Positions 10,743-21,983 of a DNA stretch of 64,000 nt are shown piece by piece; within the stretch, counting starts at the first letter, position 1, and the number at the start of each line of letters is the position of its first letter. A model generated the notes under the pieces. That model worked only from the letters and a program-made list of their open reading frames with translations, was not told where the DNA came from and searched no databases. Source of the stretch: Symbiodinium kawagutii (Eukaryota; Sar; Dinophyceae; Suessiales; Symbiodiniaceae). The stretch spans positions 106,894-170,893 of the forward strand of contig VSDK01028007.1 in assembly GCA_009767595.1 (NCBI GenBank). Reading direction: 5' to 3'. The position numbers and the translations under genes are program-made.

Positions 10743-11158
10743 CTCAGGGCTACTGCTCTGCGGTCAGCGGCACCCCCAAGAATTGAACACAAACTAATGT
10801 TCAGCTAGATGTCAACTAAATGTCAACTGATGGTTAACTAATCTAATGGTTTGTAATGGTCAACGAATGGTCAACTAATGGTCAATCCAATGGTCAACGA
10901 ATTGAACAACTAATGGTCACCAAACAACTGGAAGATCGCCATGGTCAACCAATGGTCAACTAGATCCGTTGACCGATACAAATAGCACAAAGTGGAAGAT
11001 CTACTTCACCAATACTAATGGTGTGTAACGGATTGTAGTTTAGAATGATTTAGAATGGTTTTGAACGGTTTATAATGGTTGATTGACCATAAGTAGTGGT
11101 TTATGATGGTGAATGATGGGTCAATAGTGCTTTTGATGGCTAAAACTGATCATCACTG

Positions 11159-11262
11159 ATTGGTGGCTAGTTGGGCCATCCCACAAATATGCTTGTCACT
11201 CAACCAACCATCCCCACTATCGAGAAATGAAGAAGTCATGTTTAAAAGCACCAACCAGTAGT
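11159..11262. mobile_element. P3-family element (diverged)
   Basis: It begins TTGGTGGCTAGTTGGGCCAT, contains CTTGTCACTCAACCAACCAT, and closes ATGTTTAAAAGCACCAACCAGTAG. Same plan as the copies at 37.8, 39.5, 48.75 and 60.97 kb. Confidence 0.55.
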
Positions 11263-11398
11263 TGAACAGCACTGTTATGGTCAAATCTCATGATTTCATG
11301 TTTGCAAACACCAACCAAAGCCAATCAACACCAACTTGTTTACAACTTATTGGTATATACTATAGCATACTATAGCTAATCATGGTGAAAAAAAGCAC

Positions 11399-11483
11399 CA
11401 GCCCAAACAAAATTGCTGGTTCCGTCATTCCGAGTATCTTCGTAGAGGTCCCGGTGCAACGAGGAGTACATCATCGATTGCAC
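11399..11483 (-). CDS. Exon, unknown protein
   Basis: Acceptor CCTTAAG and donor GGGCTG|GTGC bracket an 85-bp minus-strand frame reading VQSMMYSSLHRDLYEDTRND then GTSNFVW. The peptide is rich in Tyr, Asp and Met and lacks low complexity. Function unknown. Confidence 0.55.
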
Positions 11484-11699
11484 CTTAAGGCGGTCGTGGC
11501 TTCAGCACTTTCGTGTCTCGTTGTTGGGATGACCAAGCATTTCAAAAACTCTGTGCATGTTTTTCAAGCAAATGATATGGCTAATAATTACTAGTAAATG
11601 ATATTAAAGATACGGCTAAAAGTTATAAGTTTTATAAGTTGTAATTAAGTTATGAGTTTGAAGCGCATCCAGCCGTAGATCCTTCAAAACATCTGCTGT

Positions 11700-11830
11700 T
11701 CTCGTCTCCTCCTTGGCATCCGCACAAGAACAACTTGCCACCACAATCCCCGAGTGCGGTCCAGTAGTCCTGGTGAGACATCAGCACACGAGAGCTCTCC
11801 GACCGGTGGTGTTCCCTCAATGCACTTGGT
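11700..11830 (-). CDS. Possible exon, frame ambiguous
   Basis: Two minus frames are open. One contains GIVVASCSCADAKEETRTAD; the other contains GELSCADVSPGLLDRTRG. The island is GC-rich and flanked by AT-rich intron. I cannot choose a frame. Confidence 0.35.
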
Positions 11831-11866
11831 TAACCATGGATCGTCAGCAACTCTACTGGTGTTCAA

Positions 11867-11986
11867 ATGGCTATGGGTCAATATGAACCAACCAATTTCA
11901 CGGTGGCTAATAACCAACAAATTCAAGGGAAAACAATAGTTAATGATGGGGAAGCAGGGGTACGGGGTTTTGACCCACAGCCAAAT
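11867..11986. mobile_element. P2-family element
   Basis: From ATGGCTATGGGTCAATATGA to GGGTACGGGGTTTTGACCCACAGCC; the ends are mutually complementary in outline. Same orientation as the copies at 862 and 25542. Confidence 0.75.
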
Positions 11987-12391
11987 GATTCAAGCAGGTA
12001 TGTATCAGATATCTATCAGGCATCTATCAGTCTTTTTAGATGTATTTTAGATTCGATTTGCCGATTTGATTTACCCATTCCACTCTGGTAGTCAGCTCCA
12101 TAGCAGGTTGGAAGCCAGCAACCTTTCCCGATAAGAAGGTAAACTTGCATGGTGGATTGTCTCTTGCTATGTCAGACTACCAATGGTGGTGAATGGCGCT
12201 TCATGCATGTAAATGCTGGTTAATCACGGTTGGTGAATGGTTTGGGCTGACCTGCTGATGATACTTGCCTATTTACCATGCCGGTCAATCTCCTGAAAGT
12301 AAAAGAGGCTTTGCGCCCATCCCTTTTAGAGCACTTGGCTTTGTGAACCGCTACGTCACTGCTTGTCCAATCGTGCAGTTTCAGCTTATAG

Positions 12392-12500
12392 TGGTTTCTC
12401 AAAATAGGGGTACTCATGGGTACTCCCAAATCATCCAATATTCGTCATTTATAGCACTGAACAACCACTTCGGGGGGTTCCCTAGAGCTTAAAAAAACCA
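12392..12500. mobile_element. P1-family element
   Basis: TGGTTTCTCAAAATAGGGGT at the left and a diverged GGGGTTCCCTAGAGCTTAAAAAAACCACA at the right. It ends about 25 bp before the exon at 12525, on the donor side of that exon. Confidence 0.7.
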
Positions 12501-12524
12501 CATGTGCCATGACAACTTGGTGAC

Positions 12525-12614
12525 CAGATCATCTCGCCACCCCTCCCTGTTTGTAGCTCCTTGACCAACGGTCATGACCCCGTTCCAGGTCTCGTAGAAG
12601 CTGAAGATGTTGGC
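12525..12614 (-). CDS. Exon, unknown protein
   Basis: Acceptor TACCGAG and donor GATCTG|GTCACC, both canonical, bracket a 90-bp frame reading ANIFSFYETWNGVMTVGQGA then TNREGWRDDL. The aromatic content suggests a folded domain; no family assigned. Confidence 0.55.
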
Positions 12615-12639
12615 CTCGGTATGAAGTGGATGAAGATGT

Positions 12640-13800
12640 TGCGGGGTAATGCTGGTAAGATGCTGCTTAAATAGTGGTTAAGTGCTGGTGAAGTGGTGGC
12701 TCAATGGTGGTTACATGGTGGTTAAATGGTGGTTACTTGATGCTTCCTAAGCTAATTAATCATGGTTAATGATGATTGAATAAGCTGCTTCATGTTGGTG
12801 AATGGTGGTGGATATTGATGGTGAATCAATAGTTGATGCTTCACTACTGGTGAAATACTGGTTTATGCTGGTTCACATGTTCAGTTCATACCCAACAATA
12901 GGTCAACAGGTCATATTATGCTTGGAAATCAGTAATCATCATCAGCAACAACTGCTGTGAACCTCTTGTGTCAGCTCCATCATCATCCGTTACAGTCATC
13001 GCTGATTGCTGACGTCAAGGTATGCATAAGCTTCACCAACGCCACTGTGAGAGCAATAGGGTCATTGCTTGGCGACAATCCTGGGCCATGGCTTGGATGG
13101 TTGAGAACTGGTTAGATGCAATACACAGTCTTTGTACCTGGTTTGATCACTGAATTGTGCAATCTTTCAGTTTCACTATCCTTTTTGCTCCTGGTTAGTA
13201 TATATACTCTCGTCCGGAGAGCCCAGGCTTTATTGCCACAAATATGCCCAAATGTTTACAAGAGATGTGCTCGAGATGTGCTGGTCTTGCCAAATATCTC
13301 ATGTAGCATAGCGCCCAAAGCACTGGTCGAATCAAACAACAAATTGCTCACAGCATCGGAGAGCAGCTGGCTCAGCGCACACAAACCAGCAAGTAGAAAC
13401 TGGGAAGTGACCAATCGTAATCAGTAGTTGCCTAAATATGAAGCAGTCTCAACCATTATTAAGCTGGATGTTTCCTGCTTGCTCGGTGGGATGAGACATC
13501 AAGAGGTTCATGCACCTACCATGTCCTTCCCCATATAGTTCACCATGATCCACCATACGAGTCACTTTTTTCTGAACAATCAACCGATGTCCACTAAGAT
13601 GTTCCTATACTTGGTCACCGTATGATCAACCATGAATGACCATGTTTCACCATTATCCACCATAGTCTTGACCATTGTTCACCACCATCAAAAATAGAAG
13701 ATTGTCCATAGTACCATCAAATACCATTAAGCAATGTTCAATTGATCAATACTATTATTCACTACTTCTAGCCCTCCACAATGCATCAATTCACCATAAT
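12640..13800. other. Intron-like stretch with TGGTTAAATGGTGG repeats
   Basis: 12650-12860 is a TGGTGGTTACATGGTGG degenerate tract. The remainder is mixed AT-rich sequence and, from 13500, CCACCAT/GACCAT units leading to the next exon. No further exon is supported. Confidence 0.5.
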
Positions 13801-13807
13801 TCAGCAT

Positions 13808-13881
13808 CCCCCCAGCCCGTGGCCAGCCCTTCCCGGACAGCAGCAGGTCCCCGGACAGTGCTGCCTCCGCAGAAGCCAGGC
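13808..13881 (-). CDS. Exon, unknown protein
   Basis: Acceptor TTGGCTAG opens a GC-rich minus-strand island. The preferred frame reads LASAEAALSGDLLLSGKGWP. All three frames are open, so the frame is provisional. Mirrored repeat flanks as at other exons. Confidence 0.4.
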
Positions 13882-13899
13882 CTAGCCAAGGAGAGGTGA

Positions 13900-15280
13900 G
13901 CGACAAGTGAGTAGAGGTTAGTGCTGGCGTGAAGGGATGGTTGTTTGCTGATGATTAATATGTGTTGATATGGTTGGAATTGTGATTGATATGTGTTCCA
14001 GTGATCTGCTTAGTATTATCCAGGTACTCAATGTATGGTATATCACCTATGTCTTCCTGCATAATTGGGTCAGTTTGTGGATACATGTTAGCAATTGTTA
14101 GTACTTATGCCAGGTGTGGAGTGTCTGGGGTATGGTTGAGGGATGGTTGATTGCTGATGGTTAACTGGTTGGTGGCTTTCTAAAGTTATCAATCTTATCT
14201 AGTATTTGGACGGAGGGTTGATTTGCTGATATTCTTCAGAGGGATTGAAACCAACACCAGAATTTGGTCAGTATTACTGCGGCTAGTTTAGTTGCCATAT
14301 CATGATTCATAACAGTTAACATGACTACGAACAATGGTTGATAGCCCTTCATGATTCATGATGGTAATGATAACAACCAAAGGTTATAATGGCTAATCAT
14401 GGCAATAACAAATGGTTGATTGACGAGTCGTTTGATGACAGACTGCTTCATGACAAGTGATGATCTCAGTGATGGTGTCTGAAGTTTCAATGGCTTATGG
14501 TTTCATAATACTATAGACTATATAATATTTCTCTCCATAAAATGCTTGTCAACAACATTAGTTAGGACTGATAGTGAAAGGCGATAATGACCGATACTGA
14601 CGATCGTTGGCCCATTCTGGTGGTTGGACAGCAACTGACATAGTGTTTAGCCAATGTTGCTTAAGAGCATTCATAGCCTATGATGTTGATGATCATGGCA
14701 AGATGTTGAAACACCGTCAGTGTAAGCAGAAAGACCGGTGTTCAGAGCATCATGGTTAAGACAAATGATGATCATTGATGATCATGATGCTGGTGACTTT
14801 ACAGCTCTGTTGTGAGACTTCTGATTCAAACAGTTGTGTTCCATGGCTTAGCCAGAACGTAACAAACCAACGACGAGGATATAGCTAACCAAGTCCACTG
14901 ACTGTAAAAACAGAAGAAACAACCAGGAATATGCATGCTTGCTACAACTGGTGGTGCCCAAAAGAGTTTATATACAGAAAAAAAGCTCTTTTGAGGGGTG
15001 TTTGTGTGTGTGTGTGTGTCCCAATGCTCCCGTTTCTGCTACGAGGGGTCCTAAGTTATGGATGATAAAACCCCTACCAGGTAGGTTAAGTACACCACAT
15101 AATAATCAACACTCAATGGTTTTCACCATAACATGCAGAAACTTAGGCTTCATGGCATCTCCCACTCCCCCCCAAAAAAAGGAATCATGAATGCATGTAC
15201 CAGCATCATAGATGGTAAATTGATGGAAATCTTATAGATCCACAGGGCATCCTAAAAATATCTAAAAATCCACTATGCTC
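13900..15280. other. Non-coding intron-like stretch
   Basis: Degenerate TGATGGTTGATTGCTGATGG units near 13930-14170, then mixed sequence. A (TG)n run of about 18 bp lies at 15002-15019. No exon recognised. Confidence 0.5.
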
Positions 15281-15289
15281 CACGCCTGC

Positions 15290-15410
15290 CGCGAACCACG
15301 ACTACCACCACTACCACCACTTCCACCATCACATCCAAGCCGCCACCACCACACATCAACAACAACACTGGGACCAAGGCAAAGTTGGTAGTGGGTCCTC
15401 TCTGGTCGTC
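15290..15410 (-). CDS. Possible exon, frame uncertain
   Basis: GC-rich island. The minus strand reads PTTNFALVPVLLLMCGGGGL, but the left part is a CCACCA repeat that gives poly-Val. Weak because of the low complexity. Confidence 0.25.
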
Positions 15411-15871
15411 ATCGACTCTGATCATATAGTATCGAACATTGCAGTTGTAAACCATCCATTAATGGCTAGTTGATTAATGGTTTGTGATGGTTAGTACCAT
15501 CAATTAACTAGCCACTGAATCATCAATCTCGTGTTGCTTCCTATCCCTCATTATTCACAAGTATGAGCCCCCGTCAACTGTCAGAAAGAATCATTGTCCA
15601 TTCTCATCCCTGATGAACCATGACTAAAAGTATTGACCATTTTTCAGCATCAAATACCATAAATGACCATCACATTTCTATTTGTACTAAGCATTCTCTA
15701 ATTGACAATCATTAACAATCAACCAATTAATTACTGAGTTAACCACCATCATTGATTGATTGGCCATGAAGTAACCATCATCTGACAGGTGCTTGACCAT
15801 GAACTGATCATTGATTGACCATGATTCACTATCCATGATCAATCATTACTAGCCAGCAAGCAAAGGCCGCT

Positions 15872-15959
15872 CTTGGTACCCGGGCAGAGACGCAAAGTAC
15901 CCCGTGAGCGTGCCGAAATCGGCGGTGTTCCAACCGTCGCACAGCCTCAATGGAATGAT
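15872..15959 (-). CDS. Exon, unknown protein
   Basis: Acceptor CTGTGAG opens a minus-strand frame reading PLRLCDGWNTADFGTLTGYF then ASLPGYQE. The downstream edge allows CAAGA|GC (a GC donor). One of the best-quality peptides in the window; family not recognised. Confidence 0.55.
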
Positions 15960-15999
15960 CTCACAGTGGTTGATCAATGTGATGGTAGTTATCAATCGA

Positions 16000-16900
16000 C
16001 AACTTCCAGCCATATGAGGGACCAACAATGACCATGAGAGGATATCTCACAAAGATAGAGAAAATATGGGAAAGTAGTACACCTGGAGATCTCTGATTAT
16101 GAACAAATATCTCGCGGAATCATGGGAAAAACCGACACTCACGACAATCAATAGAAACATGCATTTTCCATTGGTCACCAACCACTTGCCTTCCAAGAAT
16201 GTTCGGGTTCTGTAGTCAAGCCAACTCGTGCAGAAAATGACCGCCACTTTGAAATGATCAGCAAGCCTGACTGCATGGTCACAAAACTAGCAATCTCGTT
16301 CTCCTGATATCAACGACACCCCAACAAAAGGAACCCGTTCTTCAGGGCAAACCTATTCGTCTGGAATTCCAATGTTGGGAGGGTTTGAAGATGGTTTCGA
16401 TGAGCAACAATAAGCATCGATAAGCAAGTTTTCGTCACAGATCAATACAAATGAACATCAAGCACATGGATGAAGGGTTTCAAAGGTGTTGAGCCATGCC
16501 ACAGTGGATACGCTTCAAACCCGCAGTGCCAGTCAGCGGGACCAGTTGGGGACTACCTCGAAATGGTTTCAACCATCCGATCCGACCAAATCAGATTTCC
16601 TAAAACCTCGAAATGGTTCGACCATTTCGGAATGAGTTTTCACCAATCATTGAATATTTTAATTCAAATTTTTTAGTTTTCACCAATCTCTTGGAATTAG
16701 TTGCGGTGTGTTCATTTATGGTCGAAGCCCGGCAGCAAAGGACATAGCCCAGCTAGTTATCGCAGAGATGTTTGTCAACCATTCATGGTTGTTTCTCCTA
16801 TCAAACAATCAGCTTCAGGCGCTTGAGGGTACAGCCAAATCACTACTAGAGAACTTGTGCGAATAGAATTGCATATAATAAATCATCTACATCATGGTTT
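16000..16900. other. Non-coding stretch
   Basis: Mixed AT-rich sequence with no repeat family member and no exon I can support. Confidence 0.4.
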
Positions 16901-16924
16901 AAACTCCCCGCCCTTAAACACCAC

Positions 16925-16995
16925 CGTGCTGGCCACTCGCACTTCTGCCGACGTGCTTGCTTTCCGATCTCGCTGCGAAAATTGTCGGTTTTGAT
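16925..16995 (-). CDS. Possible basic exon
   Basis: The minus strand reads NFRSEIGKQARRQKCEWPAR followed by WCLRA. It lies downstream (sense) of the basic frame at 17085-17336 and may belong to the same compact locus. Confidence 0.3.
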
Positions 16996-17084
16996 CCGAA
17001 TCTTTCACGAGCCAAAACCACTATTTAAATCTACATGACTTGTTTTTACACCAGAACGCGGAAGGGAGTCATCCTTGGGGTCGG

Positions 17085-17336
17085 TCACCTCTGGCGCGGC
17101 CTTCGCTGTTCACGCATTCTTTTCTTCTCCAAACTCTTCTGCTTTTCAGCTTCTCGTCGCTGCTCAATCGAAAGGTTGGATCCCAGACTGAGCACTGTCC
17201 TCTTCTGCTTGAATTTACGCTTCTCTTCGAACATGTACTTCATTGCAAGTACCTTTCGAAATTTGACGCAGCATTCATGGTACTCGGTGGGTCCCGGTGC
17301 ATTTTGCCCAGTGAGTGACGGTGAGTGATCATTCAA
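17085..17336 (-). CDS. Lys/Arg-rich coiled-coil open frame
   Basis: The minus-strand frame starts inside the palindrome without an ATG and ends in a stop at 17085. The first half contains EYHECCVKFRKVLAMKYMFE. The last 40 residues are a basic, Glu/Lys/Arg-rich helix (IEQRREAEKQKSLEKKRMRE). A nucleic-acid-binding or nuclear tail is plausible but inferred. It may be a 3' exon of the upstream 227-codon frame, with the palindrome in the intervening intron. Confidence 0.4.
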   Translation of the reverse strand: MNDHSPSLTGQNAPGPTEYHECCVKFRKVLAMKYMFEEKRKFKQKRTVLSLGSNLSIEQRREAEKQKSLEKKRMREQRRPRQR

Positions 17337-17459
17337 AACCTTGAGCTATTCAAATCGGCATTGCAGCATTTGCGTTCTGTTTTGCAAGGCTTGCAAAACA
17401 GAACGCAAATGCTGCAATGCCGATTTGAATAGCTCAAGGTTTTGAATGATCACTCACCG
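17319..17459. repeat. Perfect 70-bp-arm inverted repeat (1-nt loop)
   Basis: Arms 17319-17388 and 17390-17459 are exact reverse complements around a single G at 17389. Read on either strand, each outer end presents GTGAGTGATCATTCAAAACC. The minus strand at the right arm therefore carries a canonical GTGAGT donor-like sequence just after the frame that ends near 17460. Age must be low, since there are no mismatches. Confidence 0.95.
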
Positions 17460-17488
17460 CCACAGAGAGTCAAAAAAAGTTCTGGTAT

Positions 17489-18172
17489 TCAATTGCATTG
17501 CGAACTGACATGGGATCCTTTTGCGCACACGTGAGCCAACTGGTCTAAGGCTTCCCTCGGCAACTTGTGTTGGAAGTCCCACTTGACTTCTTGCATTGTT
17601 GAGCGGCCATTCAAATGCTTTGACTGCCGGGAGAGGAAAACTGGTTTCACTGTCGGAAACCTTGGCCGCGCTAGCAATTGAGAAATGTCCTCTTTGCACG
17701 TTTTGGCCTCATATTTGCTGTGCACTCGAACAAACTTGCCACCACTCATTGTTGAGAGCGATTGGTCCCATTTGGTGATGCCAGTCTCTGTGCTGCGCTT
17801 CAAGTAGGGGTGATCAAAAGGAATGACTTCCACACGTATCAGGCAAAGCCTGTTCAGCTGTTCCAACACTCGTGCCACAAACAAGCGTCGGTTCCTCAAA
17901 GAAAACAGTCGTCCTTTGTATTCTGTGCAAATAAGTGCTGGAAAGTCATCAAAAAGGATCTTGCCATCAATCAGGTCATCAATGACCTCATCCACCACAT
18001 TTCCGTTCCGAAATTTATATGAAATACTACGATGTGTGAAACGGACATCTGAAGGCTGGACTTGCATCTGCTCTCCTCCAAGGATGCTCGGCTTCACCGC
18101 TTGCTGGATATCTTCGACTTCACTTTCGGTCTCTGATCCCCTTTCAGATTCACTCTCTGTCAGAACCTCCAT
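17489..18172 (-). CDS. 227-codon conserved-looking protein of unknown function
   Basis: The longest uninterrupted exon of the compact 17-18 kb locus. It begins with ATG and an acidic Ser/Glu stretch (MEVLTESESERGSETESEVE). A central block follows, DVRFTHRSISYKFRNG ... DDFPALICTEYKGRLFSLRNRRL, which I associate with a dinoflagellate-expanded family of the form 'IRFTQ.SI...F..G ... YSLDNRRL'. That Asn-Arg-Arg-Leu motif may be distantly ParB/sulfiredoxin-like (inference). The C-terminal third is variable. Another frame is open from 17699 to 17454 and reaches the GTGAGT at the palindrome, so splicing or a frameshift near the 3' end is possible. The frame lacks introns, unlike the flanking genes, which suggests retroposition. 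Confidence 0.6.
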   Translation of the reverse strand: MEVLTESESERGSETESEVEDIQQAVKPSILGGEQMQVQPSDVRFTHRSISYKFRNGNVVDEVIDDLIDGKILFDDFPALICTEYKGRLFSLRNRRLFVARVLEQLNRLCLIRVEVIPFDHPYLKRSTETGITKWDQSLSTMSGGKFVRVHSKYEAKTCKEDISQLLARPRFPTVKPVFLSRQSKHLNGRSTMQEVKWDFQHKLPREALDQLAHVCAKGSHVSSQCN

Positions 18173-18995
18173 GCTCCAAGCCTTATCATCAAAGGTCGCC
18201 TCGGCATTCCCGGTGCGACACTTCGAACTTGGAGATGACTACATTGCAGGTCACACTTCCACGAAATAGTCACGCAAAGGGAGGTCACGTCGGACATTCA
18301 TGGACATTTCATCTTCGGGGGTTCACACACAGGTTGTGTCATGGATGTCATGGTGAAACAACTCAATTTGGGAGTGATAATTTCAGCTGGTCAGAGACAG
18401 ATGGAAAGCCACGTGATCATCTGATGGAGCTGCAGCACTGGGGGTGGACACCTTTGGACAGGCCCTGATGGAGACTCTCAGCACATGTTGTGATGCCGGT
18501 GTCTGGAACCACCTGTTTCTGAAGCTAGAAGTTCTGCGAAGTCTGGAGGAAAGTTCTTTCAGGGCTCTGTGGGTTTGCACGAGCTTTTCTAGGAAGATGC
18601 AATTCTTATTCTTGGTTGGTGTGCCGACATGTGTGAGGTCGATCCTCATGATATCCTATGCATGACAAGCAGGTAGGTCATTTATAGTGAGTGCTAAAAT
18701 ACTTGGGATGGTCCCCCAGCAACAGTTTCTTCCAGTGCTGTCATCCTTCTAGTGGGAGTCACCTAATCATTTCATTGTTGACGAGGCTTGTACGGGGGAC
18801 AATCCCAGACAGCACCTATTACTACTCCAATCATCGTTAAGTCTTATCTATACCATTATTGAAGCATCATTCGACCATCATTGAGCCACCATGAACTATT
18901 CATTATCCGGCTTGTTAACAATCCTTGAACCACCATCAACCGCTATGGATCCTCATTACCCCATGGCGAAACCCAGGAACCACCCAGGAACCACC

Positions 18996-19125
18996 CAGGA
19001 ACCACGGGCCGCTCACCGCGGCAAGGAACACATCACAGCTGGTCTCTTCCAACTGCTGCCAGCCATCCAAGTTGAAGGTCGAGGGCTGAGAGCAGCAGCG
19101 CAGCAGTTCCACCAGCCGTGGGATC
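18996..19125 (-). CDS. Exon, unknown protein
   Basis: The minus strand reads VELLRCCSQPSTFNLDGWQQ then LEETSCDVFLAAVSGPW. Left of it the plus strand carries three GGAACCACCCA units that encode a degenerate tail, so the donor is placed near 18996. Helix-loop character; no family. Confidence 0.5.
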
Positions 19126-19139
19126 AACGATGGAACTTG

Positions 19140-19780
19140 GGGGGTGGAACTTGGGCAGGTTGATCCCCAGTGAATGGCGATGGTTCATGGCCATGCTTGA
19201 GCTAACAGTGGCCAATGGTCAATGGTGAATTCATGGATAGTGATGGCGAATGATGGGTAATGACAGATCACAATCAGTGATGGTTGATGCTGGTAGACGA
19301 TGGCCAAAAATTGCCGGATAGTGATAGTGAAGACTGGCTGGTCAGGGTTCATGTGGATTCATCAATGTGGATGGAATGATAAGGATTACCCTGGGGCTAC
19401 CACAAAGGTTCCATTAGGAATTCAACTGTGAAACGGTGAATTAAACATGTCAACCTTTGTTGATTGAAGGGTGCTATGGGCAAACAACCGTTGATGCTGC
19501 ATGATTGACATGGCTCATGTGGGTCAGGATGGTTTTTCGATGGTGTAGATGCGATCATGGTCAATGATGAAGTTGATAGCGATTAATACTGGATGGTTAA
19601 CAATGAGGAACGGCTCGACAACAAACAACAGCATGGATTTACGCCACCTTTTCGATTTGCCATCGAGCAAAAAAGTAGAAATCTGAGTGGAGAAACCCAA
19701 AATTGTGCCTTATAACTTATAGCAGTTAAAACCTCATTCATAGTCAGAAGATACCGAAGCCGATACAACGTTGCTGCTAT
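19140..19780. other. TGATGG-rich intron-like stretch
   Basis: Degenerate AATGGTCAATGGTGAATTCATGG-type sequence; no exon supported. Confidence 0.55.
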
Positions 19781-19792
19781 GGGCTCCACACA

Positions 19793-19960
19793 TCAAATAT
19801 CCCCAAGGTCCAGGGCCCCTCTTGGCCCATGCGAAAACCGGCGGGTTGCGGAGAACACATGTCTGACTCCACGCGCAGTCTTCATCACTGGTGGTTGTTC
19901 ACGATGTTTTTTGCTAGTAAATTCAGCTTGCTCAGCTGGTTTTGTGGATTTGATGTTGAG
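19793..19960 (-). CDS. Possible exon
   Basis: The minus strand contains KTARGVRHVFSATRRFSHGP then RGALDLGDI and a stop. The basic composition and intermediate GC content make this a weak call. Confidence 0.3.
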   Translation of the reverse strand, partial: LNIKSTKPAEQAEFTSKKHREQPPVMKTARGVRHVFSATRRFSHGPRGALDLGDI

Positions 19961-20165
19961 TTCTGGAAGAAACAACTACCGTAGTCCTTTCAGCAAACAG
20001 GCATGAAATAATCAAACAAACTCATTAAACTCATGGATACTTTTAACGACAAAAACACTACAAAGAAACTCATGGATCATGTATAATTGACCCTTTTACA
20101 TCCTGATACAGCTTTACTGTCTTTACATCTCCCCAAACACTATCAACCACAGGGGTCCCACAAGC

Positions 20166-20235
20166 CTTGCCTCCACACAAATGCATTGACCCGCTCCAAC
20201 GAGATATGCTTCGCGATCCGCACATTGATCAGCAC
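20166..20235 (-). CDS. Exon with probable GC donor
   Basis: Acceptor GCTGCTAG, 70 bp, donor AGGCAAG|GCTTG. It encodes VLINVRIAKHISLERVNAFV then WRQ. The reading frame breaks at an in-frame TAG just upstream (inside the acceptor), which supports the acceptor position. A good example of a non-GT donor. Confidence 0.5.
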
Positions 20236-20299
20236 CTAGCAGCCCCTCTTGCGCACCATGAAACTTGCAGACTGAAGATCCAGCCAACCAACCAAGAAG

Positions 20300-21190
20300 G
20301 GTCAGTAATAGTTGCTTTCAATAGTGGTTGTAAGATGTTATAAGTGGTTATGTGGTTATTCATGATGGTGTATAATCCCCGCTTCCTATTACTAAACCTC
20401 GCCCCAAACAGAAACACCACCAATCGCAATTTTGTGGTTTTGGGTTTGGTTGATTGCAGTTGTTTTGCTTGTGGCAATTAAAAACCATAGGAGAACAGGA
20501 TATCCCAAAAGTCAGCCATTTCTCGCTAATTCAGCAATTTAGCAAAAAAGAAAGAGTTGGCCAGTGCGCAGTTGTTCTCGTTGAAAAAAAGGAACTCATG
20601 TTTACCCAGGCGTTGGATTTATGAAAAAAAACGGGTCCTTTCTGCATCTGCTGTTGAATTGTGACAGTGTTGAAAAAAATACAAGGGGTTTTTGACAGGA
20701 AAAGGATGAAAACCAACAATGTGTTTTTTTACTTGGGTTTGCTCATCTATCTTTAAGATTTACAGGGGTGACCCCTAATGCAAAAACCACCAAGAAAAAC
20801 TGCTGTGGGGTGTTTTGTATTTGGGACAGGGTTGGCACCAGGAAACAAAGATGAATCATGGTTTGCTAATGATTCAAAGCTGACCAAACATTTACTGTAT
20901 AATTAATCATGGTTCATAGCACCTATCACTTTTAACCAGAGATCTAAGAAGTATTCATAGTCTGACCATCGTTTATCATAAACCATTGAAGTTCATACCA
21001 TCGTTGAAACCAAGGTCAAAAACCATTGAGTAGTATCAACAACCATAGTTTAGTGTTCTATAGCAACAACCCACTACAAAGTATCAACCATTATTAACCA
21101 TTATGAAATCATTAAACCAATTAACTATTATTATCAACAATAATTTGATCAGAATGATTCAACAATGATTATTAACCACTACTCTCGACA
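20300..21190. other. Non-coding intron-like stretch
   Basis: AT-rich with A/T homopolymers around 20580-20710 and AACCATTATTAACC units near 21070-21180. No exon supported. Confidence 0.5.
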
Positions 21191-21196
21191 ACCATT

Positions 21197-21297
21197 GGTG
21201 TTTTCCCAAAATAGGGGTACCCCCAAATATCCATTACTAGTCATTTATAGTAATAAACCAACCATTTTTGGGGGTCCCCAATTTTGAGAAACCACCA
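21197..21297. mobile_element. P1-family element
   Basis: GGTGTTTTCCCAAAATAGGGGTACCCCC mirrored by GGGGGTCCCCAATTTTGAGAAACCACC. The interior carries the shared CATTTATAGTAATAAACCAACCATT block. It ends 30 bp from an exon. Confidence 0.85.
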
Positions 21298-21327
21298 TTC
21301 ATGCTGGTTCAGTAGTCAACAACCAAC

Positions 21328-21412
21328 CTGCCCAGGCACAAAGTCCCGGCGCCATCGGTGAGAGGCTGAAGGTGCTGTAGTTCACTCCCACGGCCTCGGA
21401 GTTCCCCCGGCC
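21328..21412 (-). CDS. Exon bracketed by two P1 elements
   Basis: Acceptor CGTTGTAG, 85 bp, donor TGGGCAG|GTTGG; both canonical. It encodes GRGNSEAVGVNYSTFSLSPM then APGLCAWAG. P1 copies lie 30 bp to the left and 40 bp to the right, so both neighbouring introns begin or end in the same element family. Function unknown. Confidence 0.6.
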
Positions 21413-21452
21413 CTACAACGAGAATGGAAATGGTTTGAGATCTGCGTGTACA

Positions 21453-21544
21453 TGGTAGTTTCTCAAAATAAGGGACCCTGGTTTATTACTGGAAATGACT
21501 AATGTTGGATGATTTGGGGGATCCCCTATTTTGAGAAACACCCA
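21453..21544. mobile_element. P1-family element
   Basis: TGGTAGTTTCTCAAAATAAGGGACCC mirrored by GGGGGATCCCCTATTTTGAGAAACACCCA. Confidence 0.85.
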
Positions 21545-21871
21545 CATGGGTTTATGATCAATCATGGCAATGATTGGTAATGATGCTGATGGTAAACCAA
21601 TCAGCATGATTGCAGATGGTTGATTCCATGATTCCATGTTAATGATGGTAAAAAAAATGTGATTCACTAAGGTTTAATGATAGGATAATGATGGTTTATG
21701 ATTGGTAATGATGGTTAATAATAGGTTCATGATGGGTAAGTGATGGCTGCTGATGATTAGCCATGATTCCATGATTGATTAATAATTTTTGGATGGTCAA
21801 GAATGGTACATGATGGTTAATTATGTTTAATTAATAGTAGGGGATAATCAGCAGTGATTATAAAACCAACA

Positions 21872-21983
21872 TGGTGGTTTCTCAAGCTATGGGAGTACTC
21901 CAAAAATGGATGGTTTAAACATTAATTAATACTGGTTCATATTAAAAGATTTGGGAATACCCCCCGGTTTGAGGAACGTCCAC
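21872..21983. mobile_element. P1-family element (diverged)
   Basis: TGGTGGTTTCTCAAGCTATGGGAGTACTCC at the left, AATACCCCCCGGTTTGAGGAACGTCCA at the right. Interior AAAAATGGATGGTTTAAACA as in other P1 copies. Confidence 0.65.

Noticed and set aside
18383-18649. 88-codon minus frame upstream of the 227-codon gene
   Set aside because: Open but without clear exon composition or splice sites; it could be 5' leader of the 17-18 kb locus, not supportable as coding.
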